Of a DNA stretch of 5,928 bases, positions 1 through 5,132 are shown piece by piece. The DNA lies in the NCBI GenBank assembly GCA_004297865.1, contig SCSO01000033.1:1-5928 (forward strand), read 5' to 3'. Made by a program: the position numbers and the translations under genes. The stretch comes from Legionella sp. Lineage in GTDB: Bacteria > Pseudomonadota > Gammaproteobacteria > Legionellales > Legionellaceae. Within the stretch, counting starts at the first letter, position 1. The number at the start of each line of letters is the position of its first letter. The notes beneath the pieces were generated by a model that did no database searches, was not told the origin of the DNA, and worked only from the letters and a program-made list of their open reading frames with translations.

Positions 1-225
1 AGCAAACAATTTACCTCCAGCGGTATTCATAGAATGCGCAGGGCCCATACCCGATAAAATCATGGACGCATTTAAGAAAGCATCTATCCAGGGCATGTCT
101 TCAAAATAATGATAACCTAGCATGCCAATGAATAAAGCTATAGAGATAAGGACTAAACCAATAATCGCGTTTAAAGTGAGGTGTACTAAAATGTTTGGGG
201 GTTGTTGTTCAGGTTTCCTTGTCAT
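1..225 (-). CDS. Small two-TM potassium-channel-like membrane protein (3' end outside window)
   Basis: The frame opens at the ATG at 225-223 and stays open for 75 codons to the left edge, so the C-terminus is missing. An SD-like AAGGGA lies 5 nt before the ATG, and no longer in-frame start is seen. A hydrophobic helix spans about residues 14-38. It is followed by a short amphipathic stretch (MPWIDAFLNASMIL, 48-62 region), then SGMGP (58-62), then TAGGKLFA (68-75). This order (TM1, pore helix, GxG filter, GGKLFA at the start of TM2) matches the ion-channel family (Ion_trans_2/K2P type), where the filter is TxGYG and TM2 begins with GK.F. Here the filter position reads S-G-M-G-P, which is degenerate, so potassium selectivity is uncertain. 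It lies 40 bp downstream of the 608-residue gene on the same strand. Membrane location is well supported; the channel assignment is an inference from motif order. Confidence 0.7.
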   Translation of the reverse strand, partial: MTRKPEQQPPNILVHLTLNAIIGLVLISIALFIGMLGYHYFEDMPWIDAFLNASMILSGMGPAHSMNTAGGKLFA

Positions 226-253
226 GATCGTCCCTTCATCCTACAGTCTTAAC

Positions 254-271
254 GTTTAGAGAGGTCTAAAC
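254..271 (-). other. Perfect 7-bp inverted repeat at the end of the 608-residue gene
   Basis: GTTTAGA (254-260) and TCTAAAC (265-271) are perfect complements around the 4-nt loop GAGG. The TAG stop of the 608-residue gene (268-266) lies inside the right arm. Read on the minus strand, the stem is followed by GTTAAG and not by a T-run, so it is not a textbook intrinsic terminator. It could be a weak stem-loop at the mRNA 3' end or an operator for the channel-like gene starting at 225. Confidence 0.4.
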
Positions 272-2092
272 TTCAGCTTTTATTGTAGTATGTGCTGCAT
301 TTGCTTGGCTAGCATTTAATTCAGGTTTAAAAGAAAACAAACTATATGGATTGTTTATAATTTCTTTCACACTAAGAGTAGAAGGATTTACTGCTTGTTG
401 TACGGCAGTTAATTCTTGCTGGCAGGCAGGAAACCACTCTTTAATTAGCGGATGTTGGCTGTTCTTTTCTTGCTCTACGATGGAATCTAATTGTTCTCGT
501 TCGGAGATAATCAAATGGTCCAATATCGCTTTTTTATCTTTTGCTTGCTCCACTAAATCCACGATTTCTGTGCGGAAAATTGCTAAGCATTTTGCTAAAA
601 AGGTTAGGACTTTTATAAAAAAGGTATCATTAGTGTGAATATAATCTGCCAAAATCTGACAATCTTGTATCATTTTTTCTGTATGACAGACTCTAGCTCT
701 TAAAGTTACATCTAACTGTTGAAACTCTTCTGCCATTTGTCCCGTTCTTTTTATTTCTTTTAATAAAAGCTCGAGATTTTCAATAGATTCTGCACCCAGT
801 AAATCAGGATCCAGATCTTTGCCCGCGAAAGTCTTTTCCTGTTCTGTAAGCGTGTTCTCCAAAGAATCCTTTTGCAATGCTGCTTCTAAAATTTCAGCTC
901 TAATTAAATCAGCTAATAAAGTTTTACAATGACTATCCAAAGTGGACGGTAGAACCTTATTGAATACATTCTGTACCTTAGTTGAAGTGTATTTACGATA
1001 CATAGTAGTCAAAAAGCCAGTACCTTGACTTAACAATTGCAAAGAATTAGCCACCATTTCTTCATACGCTGAGGGGTCCTGCACTCGGTCTAGTTGCTCT
1101 AAAAACTCTTGATTTCGAGGTGATGAATTAGCAATAAAAAACTCGTAATTCTCTTTATTGGCTTCGATTAATTCAAGAATATATTGTCGTCCAACAACCA
1201 ACTGCTCATTCTTTTCTATAGCTAATAGGAGATTATTATAAGCATTAATTTTCCTTTGCAACGCTGCTATACTTTTTTTAGTTTCAATCAGTTTAGATAA
1301 TTGGTTTTCGTTTTCTTTAATACTCGCTTGTAAGTGGCTTAACTGCACGGTAAGAGTAGACCCTTTTAAACCGGTAATTAAGACCTGCGAATCTAATAAA
1401 AATCGGGCATCTAATTGGCTTTGAATGGTTTGCATTTCGCCAGAAGGTTGTTGTGGTGCACTTTTTTGTATTTCTAATTCAAGAATATTGAAATACTGTT
1501 CTATATGAAGCAACTGATTATCAATCGTCTTATTTAACTCTACTGTACCTAAGTTATTTTTATTGATATAGATATAAATCATTTTTAAAGCAAAATACAT
1601 TGATAAACAATACGTCTGTGCTTGTTTAAATTTTAACGGTTGGCTATTTTCTGGTATTTTTTTCTGTTCATCTAGGGCAATTAATTTGGATAAATTTTCT
1701 AATATTTTTCTTATGTTAGCATCGCGATTAAAGAATGGGTTGCTATATAAATCAGTAGCAGCTTCTTGTATCAATTTTAGATTTTCTGTGTTTTTTGCTA
1801 CAAATACGTTTTCCCGAAGGACAACCATAGTAATTAAATTGACAAATACCAACATACTATATAAACGTCCGCCACCACTTCCGGTAAACTGCGTATAAGC
1901 CTCAGAATCTTTATCGATTAATGTACTTTTAATGTATTGAATAGTGCCGGCATTTTTAACAAATTTTGCCATAGCAGCCGCTCTAATATAGATTTCTCTA
2001 TCATTATCTGTCACTTTATTAGCGCGAGAGGCTTTAAAATCATCCAATGTAAACATTAAACCACCAGGATATTGCTCTATCAAATAGTCCAT
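266..2092 (-). CDS. Large helical coiled-coil protein of unknown function, candidate secreted effector
   Basis: I do not recognise a family. The product is 608 residues from the ATG at 2092. It is rich in Glu, Gln, Lys, Leu and Asn and reads as almost all helix. Heptad-like stretches lie at about 245-300 and 395-475. Two hydrophobic patches occur, at about 78-92 (YSMLVFVNLITMVVL) and 489-506 (TFFIKVLTFLAKCLAIF), the first preceded by a Gly-rich GSGGG turn (71-75). There is no N-terminal signal peptide and no enzymatic motif that I can see. Large, helical, domain-poor proteins like this are typical of Dot/Icm substrates in Legionella, but the C-terminus (HTTIKAEV) carries no clear E-block, so effector status is an inference. 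Start choice is uncertain: the ATG at 2092 has no Shine-Dalgarno and overlaps a TATAAT, whereas Met13 (ATG at 2056) has GGTGG 4 nt upstream and would give 596 residues. The gene is 46 bp downstream of the chitinase gene on the same strand. Confidence 0.85.
   Translation of the reverse strand: MDYLIEQYPGGLMFTLDDFKASRANKVTDNDREIYIRAAAMAKFVKNAGTIQYIKSTLIDKDSEAYTQFTGSGGGRLYSMLVFVNLITMVVLRENVFVAKNTENLKLIQEAATDLYSNPFFNRDANIRKILENLSKLIALDEQKKIPENSQPLKFKQAQTYCLSMYFALKMIYIYINKNNLGTVELNKTIDNQLLHIEQYFNILELEIQKSAPQQPSGEMQTIQSQLDARFLLDSQVLITGLKGSTLTVQLSHLQASIKENENQLSKLIETKKSIAALQRKINAYNNLLLAIEKNEQLVVGRQYILELIEANKENYEFFIANSSPRNQEFLEQLDRVQDPSAYEEMVANSLQLLSQGTGFLTTMYRKYTSTKVQNVFNKVLPSTLDSHCKTLLADLIRAEILEAALQKDSLENTLTEQEKTFAGKDLDPDLLGAESIENLELLLKEIKRTGQMAEEFQQLDVTLRARVCHTEKMIQDCQILADYIHTNDTFFIKVLTFLAKCLAIFRTEIVDLVEQAKDKKAILDHLIISEREQLDSIVEQEKNSQHPLIKEWFPACQQELTAVQQAVNPSTLSVKEIINNPYSLFSFKPELNASQANAAHTTIKAEV
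2061..2065 (-). promoter_or_regulatory. Candidate ribosome binding site for the alternative start at 2056
   Basis: GGTGG on the minus strand lies 4 nt before the in-frame ATG at 2056-2054 (Met13 of the longest frame). It is one mismatch from GGAGG. It matters because the upstream ATG at 2092 has no purine-rich site at a useful distance; the nearest AAGG ends about 24 nt away. Confidence 0.4.
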
Positions 2093-2099
2093 TATACCA
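2091..2099 (-). promoter_or_regulatory. Extended -10 promoter (TGGTATAAT)
   Basis: The minus strand reads TGGTATAAT, a perfect TGn extension plus a perfect TATAAT hexamer. Extended -10 promoters can work without a good -35, and none is seen at 16-18 bp. The expected transcription start is about 2084, which is downstream of the ATG at 2092 and about 28 nt upstream of the ATG at 2056. An AT-rich dyad (2106-2124) lies just upstream. Confidence 0.55.
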
Positions 2100-2105
2100 A
2101 CTAAT

Positions 2106-2124
2106 TATTAAGTGAACCTTAATA
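2106..2124 (-). promoter_or_regulatory. PmrA-box-like dyad upstream of the 608-residue gene
   Basis: TATTAAG (2106-2112) and CTTAATA (2118-2124) are perfect complements around a 5-nt spacer. Because TTAA is self-complementary, the core also reads as two TTAA hexamers 11 bp apart (ATTAAG-N5-CTTAAT). This is close to the enteric PmrA box YTTAAK-N5-YTTAAK and to the Legionella PmrA element cTTAATatT described for Dot/Icm effector genes. On the gene's strand the downstream hexamer ends 10 bp before the TATAAT, where a response regulator could contact RNA polymerase. The alternative is a weak AT-rich hairpin at the end of the chitinase transcript, or chance in an AT-rich gap. Confidence 0.4.
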
Positions 2125-2138
2125 TTAGAATGAAGCTT

Positions 2139-3101
2139 TTATCTTAAATGTTCAATAAATTCATAATCATGAGACTGTAAGTTATTGCCACTGCAACGTG
2201 CATTAGCCCATTTGTCTGCACAAGGTTTGTCTCGGGTAAAAGCCCACATAGACAAAGCGCCAATTTGGTTTTCATTGGCGAATTGTTTGAGTTGATCCGC
2301 ATTTTTCAACGTAAATTGTTCGCTGCTCACGTCATTTACGCCAATCATTGGAGTAATCTCTACCATTTGCCACAGTGCTTCTGGAGACTGATTGGGGTAT
2401 AAGGTTTGTAAAAAGACATGTAAATTGGTTGCCGCATCGATGGCATAAGCGCCCATATCGCCATTATAGGTGGGTCCATAGTCCATAGCCATAATGTTGA
2501 CATGGAATTGAAGTTCAGCGTCTTTGGCTGCAGCTACTATATTTTGCCCATCGCTGGTTAGCCCCTCTGGCATCACCGGTAAGGTAAAACTGATTTTAAT
2601 TTCAGGATGTTGCGTTTGGATAACTTTAAGAGCTTGCAGAATTTTGGCAATATTAGCTGTTCCATTTTCTATATCAAAATCTAAAGAATCTGCATGGTAT
2701 TGCTCAATGACTTGATTATAAATAGTAATGAGCTGATTAGTATCACAACGTAAAGAAATGTCATTGTTATTCGCGCCACCAAAAGAAACGTTGATACCAG
2801 TACCTTGAGTAGCCAATTGGTCAATTTGTCGCTTACCCCAGAGCTTTTGCAAACTATAAGCTTGCTGCCCGCCCCAAGCTGGTTCGCATTGACCACTATC
2901 AGTAATAAAGGCTAAACGATAAGCTTTTAATCCTAATGCTTGTGCAGGGGTTGCCAAATCCATAGGCTCTAAATTTTGGGTTTGCTGTTCCCAATGGGTA
3001 TTTAAGGTTAAATCCACATAGGGACTAAATAAACTAGCGGCTATCACGTTGGTGGAAAGTAATAACCCATTAATCGTAGAAAGAATTTGAGAATAACGCA
3101 T
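2139..3101 (-). CDS. Secreted glycoside hydrolase family 18 chitinase
   Basis: Hydrolyses beta-1,4-linked N-acetylglucosamine polymers by the GH18 substrate-assisted mechanism (family knowledge). The 320-residue product has a hydrophobic N-terminus (1-22, likely cleavage near VIAA-S), so it is exported. FSPYVDLTL (25-33) is the typical first strand, SFGG (106-109) is the SxGG motif, and DSLDFDIE (138-145) is a complete DxxDxDxE with E145 as the acid. MAMDYG (204-209) and the WAFTRD tail (286-291) also fit the family. Cysteines at 72, 119, 294 and 303 are an even number, which allows disulfides. There is no separate chitin-binding module, so this is a catalytic domain alone. The ATG at 3101 has AAGG 7 nt upstream (3109-3112). 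The gene is divergent from the Rieske gene and 46 bp upstream of the 608-residue gene. In Legionella, chitinase ChiA leaves by type II secretion; the same route here is an inference. Confidence 0.93.
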   Translation of the reverse strand: MRYSQILSTINGLLLSTNVIAASLFSPYVDLTLNTHWEQQTQNLEPMDLATPAQALGLKAYRLAFITDSGQCEPAWGGQQAYSLQKLWGKRQIDQLATQGTGINVSFGGANNNDISLRCDTNQLITIYNQVIEQYHADSLDFDIENGTANIAKILQALKVIQTQHPEIKISFTLPVMPEGLTSDGQNIVAAAKDAELQFHVNIMAMDYGPTYNGDMGAYAIDAATNLHVFLQTLYPNQSPEALWQMVEITPMIGVNDVSSEQFTLKNADQLKQFANENQIGALSMWAFTRDKPCADKWANARCSGNNLQSHDYEFIEHLR

Positions 3102-3111
3102 GATTTAACCT

Positions 3112-3157
3112 TAAATATCCAAAACCTGAGCAATTTTACATCATTGTTGGATATTTA
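3112..3157. promoter_or_regulatory. 11-bp perfect inverted repeat upstream of the chitinase gene
   Basis: TAAATATCCAA (3112-3122) and TTGGATATTTA (3147-3157) are exact complements separated by 24 bp, with arm centres 35 bp apart. The left arm abuts the chitinase Shine-Dalgarno (3109-3112). The right arm covers the spacer and the start of the proposed -35. The arms therefore bracket the proposed -10, as expected for paired operator half-sites; an mRNA stem is less likely if transcription starts near 3125. Confidence 0.5.
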
Positions 3158-3160
3158 CAA
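3133..3160 (-). promoter_or_regulatory. Candidate chitinase promoter
   Basis: The minus strand reads TTGTAA (3160-3155, 4/6 to TTGACA), a 16-bp spacer, then TAAAAT (3138-3133, 5/6 to TATAAT). This would start transcription near 3125, about 24 nt before the ATG at 3101. Another 5/6 hexamer, TATGAT (3165-3160), has no matching -35. This is moderate evidence in AT-rich DNA. Confidence 0.35.
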
Positions 3161-3226
3161 TCATATTGATTCTAAAATAAAAATGATGCCCCAGAAAAAA
3201 GCTATCAGCGAAACTCCAAAAGAAAG

Positions 3227-3232
3227 TTGACA
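3227..3232 (+). promoter_or_regulatory. Isolated consensus -35 hexamer upstream of the Rieske gene
   Basis: TTGACA is a perfect -35, 53 bp before the ATG at 3286. The best hexamer at an 18-bp spacer is TAGGGT (3251-3256), which matches TATAAT at only three positions. If this promoter is real it is weak or activator-dependent. A clear AAAAGGAA Shine-Dalgarno follows at 3273-3280. Confidence 0.25.
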
Positions 3233-3285
3233 GCAGCTAGAGAAATCGTCTAGGGTGGACCCCAAAAATAGTAAAAGGAATCACT

Positions 3286-4368
3286 ATGCAGCCCTTATAT
3301 ATCGATCCAGATATTAGCCGCGCAGCCACTCTTCCCGCCACTTTTTATAGTTCGCCTGAATGGTTTGCGCTTAGTAAAGAGAAAATTTTTGCTAAATCCT
3401 GGCAATTTTGTTTGGGTAACGAGGTTTTCAATGCAGAGCATTCTTTGGTTCCTTTTACCCTACTACCAGGCTTTTTAAGCGAACCCCTACTCTTTGTTCA
3501 GGATGAAAAGACTCTAAGGTGCTTAAGCAATGTATGTACTCATAGAGCCAATCTTTTAGTTAATGCACCCTGTAAAGCCGATAAAATTAAATGCGGATAT
3601 CATGGACGGCGGTTTAACCTTTGCGGAGAAATGCTGCATATGCCAGAATTTTCGCAAACGCAAAACTTTCCATCCCCGACGGATAATCTCCCCTCAATAC
3701 CCTGCGAACAGCTAAACCCATTTATTTTTGTGTCTCTAGATCCAAAGATTTCGTTTCAAGATACTTTCATGGAAATGAAAGAGCGGCTTTATTGGCTTCC
3801 CTGGGAAGAGTTACGTTTTGATTCCTCTCGTTCCCGAGATTATGAAGTCAAAGCGCATTGGGCTTTGTATTGCGAGAATTATTTGGAAGCCTTGCATATT
3901 CCTTTTGTACATCCCTCGCTAAGAGAAAACATCGATTGCACCACTTACACTACCGAAATCTATAACTACAGTAATTTACAATTGGCTTTAGCCAAAGACG
4001 ATGAAGAACATTTTAATATTCCTCCAGGAGCAAGAGATTATGGTAAAAAGGTAGCGGCTTACTATTATTGGATTTTCCCTAATACTATGTTGAATTTTTA
4101 TCCCTGGGGATGTTCAGTGAATGTAGTAAAACCAATCCATCCTGAGTTGACTCAGGTTTCTTTCTATTCTTATGTCTTAGATGCCAGCAAATTAGGTAAA
4201 GGTGCTGGTGGAGCTTTGGACCAGGTAGAGCTTGAAGATGAAGCGGTGGTTGAGTCAGTACAACAAGGAATTAAATCCCGCTTTTATCATGCGGGTCGTT
4301 TTTCACCCACTAAAGAACAAGGCACTCATCATTTCCAACGCTTGCTTTGTGAATTTTTAAAAGATTAA
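3286..4368 (+). CDS. Rieske non-heme iron oxygenase, alpha (catalytic) subunit
   Basis: Predicted cytoplasmic ring-hydroxylating, demethylating or C-N-cleaving oxygenase, 360 residues, the usual alpha-subunit length. The Rieske [2Fe-2S] ligands are C84-x-H86 and C103-x2-H106, separated by 16 residues. The mononuclear iron site is ENYLEALHIPFVH (197-209) with H204 and H209; the third ligand is probably D318 in the ED-E-AVVESVQQG segment. E201 occupies the inter-subunit electron-bridge position, where naphthalene dioxygenase has Asp; a Glu here is known in carnitine monooxygenase CntA and similar enzymes. The C-terminal SRFYHAGRFSP..EQGTHHF tail is typical of that group. The start is well set by AAAAGGAA 5 nt upstream. 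No ferredoxin, reductase or beta subunit is encoded in the window, so electrons must come from elsewhere. The substrate cannot be read from sequence. The stop overlaps the stop of the convergent gene by 4 nt. Confidence 0.93.
   Translation: MQPLYIDPDISRAATLPATFYSSPEWFALSKEKIFAKSWQFCLGNEVFNAEHSLVPFTLLPGFLSEPLLFVQDEKTLRCLSNVCTHRANLLVNAPCKADKIKCGYHGRRFNLCGEMLHMPEFSQTQNFPSPTDNLPSIPCEQLNPFIFVSLDPKISFQDTFMEMKERLYWLPWEELRFDSSRSRDYEVKAHWALYCENYLEALHIPFVHPSLRENIDCTTYTTEIYNYSNLQLALAKDDEEHFNIPPGARDYGKKVAAYYYWIFPNTMLNFYPWGCSVNVVKPIHPELTQVSFYSYVLDASKLGKGAGGALDQVELEDEAVVESVQQGIKSRFYHAGRFSPTKEQGTHHFQRLLCEFLKD
4141..4156 (+). other. Palindrome within the Rieske gene, terminator-like on the plus strand
   Basis: CCTGAGT and ACTCAGG are perfect 7-bp arms around TG. 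As RNA this allows a 6-bp stem with a TTGA tetraloop. It is followed on the plus strand by a T-rich stretch (TTTCTTTCTATTCTT), with no uninterrupted T-run. It encodes the residues P286-V291 region, so it may be chance. Confidence 0.25.
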
Positions 4369-5069
4369 AAGGGTACTGGACGAATATTTTCCATCTTCTC
4401 GTTTTCTGTAACTACTTGATTGACTAAGGCATTGCCATAGCCAATCCAAGCCCCTTTTTTAATGGTGGTTCCCGGACCTATATGCACGGTCATGGCAATA
4501 AACACATCATCTTCTATCACCACGGGTGCAAGAAAAACATAATTGCCTATATCGGAGTGGCAACTAATGCTCGCAAGACTCGCGATGGTGACATTTTTAC
4601 CTATGCTAATTAAAGGACAATCCACAAAATCTATGTCGAAGGAGTTCATAATGCGAAAGGATACTTTAGCCCCTAAAGCTCGCCAATAAAAAAATTTAGT
4701 GATATTAAAGGATTGCAATAAAGGAGTTAAACCCACTATTTTTGCCGCTCGCGACAAAGCAAAGTGACAGTACCATGTGATCATTTCTTTATTTAATTCT
4801 CGTTTGAAACGCCCTGCTTTCAGTTTGGGTAAGGCCATGCGGATAAGAGCAATCACCGTAATAAAACTGGCAAATAATACGAATGGCGCCAACGGAAGTA
4901 CCCACCAAGTAGTCGAAAATCCAGCACGAATAAATAATCCGGTAATGCTTAAAGCAATCACTGTAGGCATTAGGCTAAACAGTATAGAAATAAGATCCAT
5001 GAAAAGAAAAGCAGAGGTAGGCATTTGGCTCTTTTTACGGGGTGCTTTTTTATTTTTTACTGCTGACAT
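4365..5069 (-). CDS. Membrane-anchored left-handed beta-helix (hexapeptide transferase-like) protein
   Basis: The 234-residue product starts with a basic stretch (K/R at 5, 7, 8, 11-13), followed by two hydrophobic helices (about 23-48 and 55-80), a helical linker (85-122) and a C-terminal hexapeptide-repeat domain (about 150-218). The repeats show the [IV]-G-x-x-x-x pattern: ISIGKN, SDIGNYV, VIEDDVF, HIGPGTT, IKKGAWIGYG. This domain forms a left-handed beta-helix in O- and N-acyltransferases. A similar arrangement, FFYWRALGAKVSFR before the helix, occurs in the transferase-like ends of Pls/PosA-type NRPS proteins. Candidate catalytic histidines are H171 and H196, but neither sits in a motif I can assign with confidence, so donor and acceptor are unknown. 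The ATG at 5069 has AAGGA 5 nt upstream. It follows the Sel1 gene on the same strand but is separated from it by a terminator. Its stop overlaps the convergent Rieske stop. Confidence 0.85.
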   Translation of the reverse strand: MSAVKNKKAPRKKSQMPTSAFLFMDLISILFSLMPTVIALSITGLFIRAGFSTTWWVLPLAPFVLFASFITVIALIRMALPKLKAGRFKRELNKEMITWYCHFALSRAAKIVGLTPLLQSFNITKFFYWRALGAKVSFRIMNSFDIDFVDCPLISIGKNVTIASLASISCHSDIGNYVFLAPVVIEDDVFIAMTVHIGPGTTIKKGAWIGYGNALVNQVVTENEKMENIRPVPF

Positions 5070-5085
5070 GAAAATCCTTAGTTAC

Positions 5086-5116
5086 AAAAAACATATCCCG
5101 TGGACAAGCCACGGGA
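5086..5116 (-). terminator. Intrinsic terminator downstream of the Sel1-repeat gene
   Basis: TCCCGTGG (5096-5103) and CCACGGGA (5109-5116) form a perfect GC-rich 8-bp stem with a 5-nt loop. On the minus strand it is followed by TATG and then six T residues (5091-5086). It begins 17 bp after the Sel1 stop at 5133. It ends only 16 bp before the next ATG at 5069, leaving little room for a separate promoter for the downstream gene. The stem may also belong to a dispersed palindrome family. Confidence 0.75.
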
Positions 5117-5132
5117 CATAGTAGATAGTGTA

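Noticed and set aside
351..638. Plus-strand open frame of 95 codons
   Set aside because: Lies wholly antisense inside the 608-residue gene; Cys/Ser-rich composition and lack of a ribosome binding site indicate a shadow frame.
1686..1898. Plus-strand open frame of 70 codons
   Set aside because: Antisense within the 608-residue gene, with no protein-like features or start signal.
2524..2896. Short open frames on both strands inside the chitinase gene (2524-2715 plus; 2681-2896 minus)
   Set aside because: The chitinase frame carries the complete catalytic motif over the same bases, so these frames are by-products.
3135..3158. Two GTAAA motifs on the minus strand as a CpxR site
   Set aside because: They are separated by 14 nt, whereas the CpxR site needs GTAAA-N6-GTAAA.
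4777..5121. Plus-strand open frame of 114 codons
   Set aside because: Antisense to the N-terminal half of the beta-helix protein and running through the terminator hairpin; no Shine-Dalgarno and no recognisable domain.
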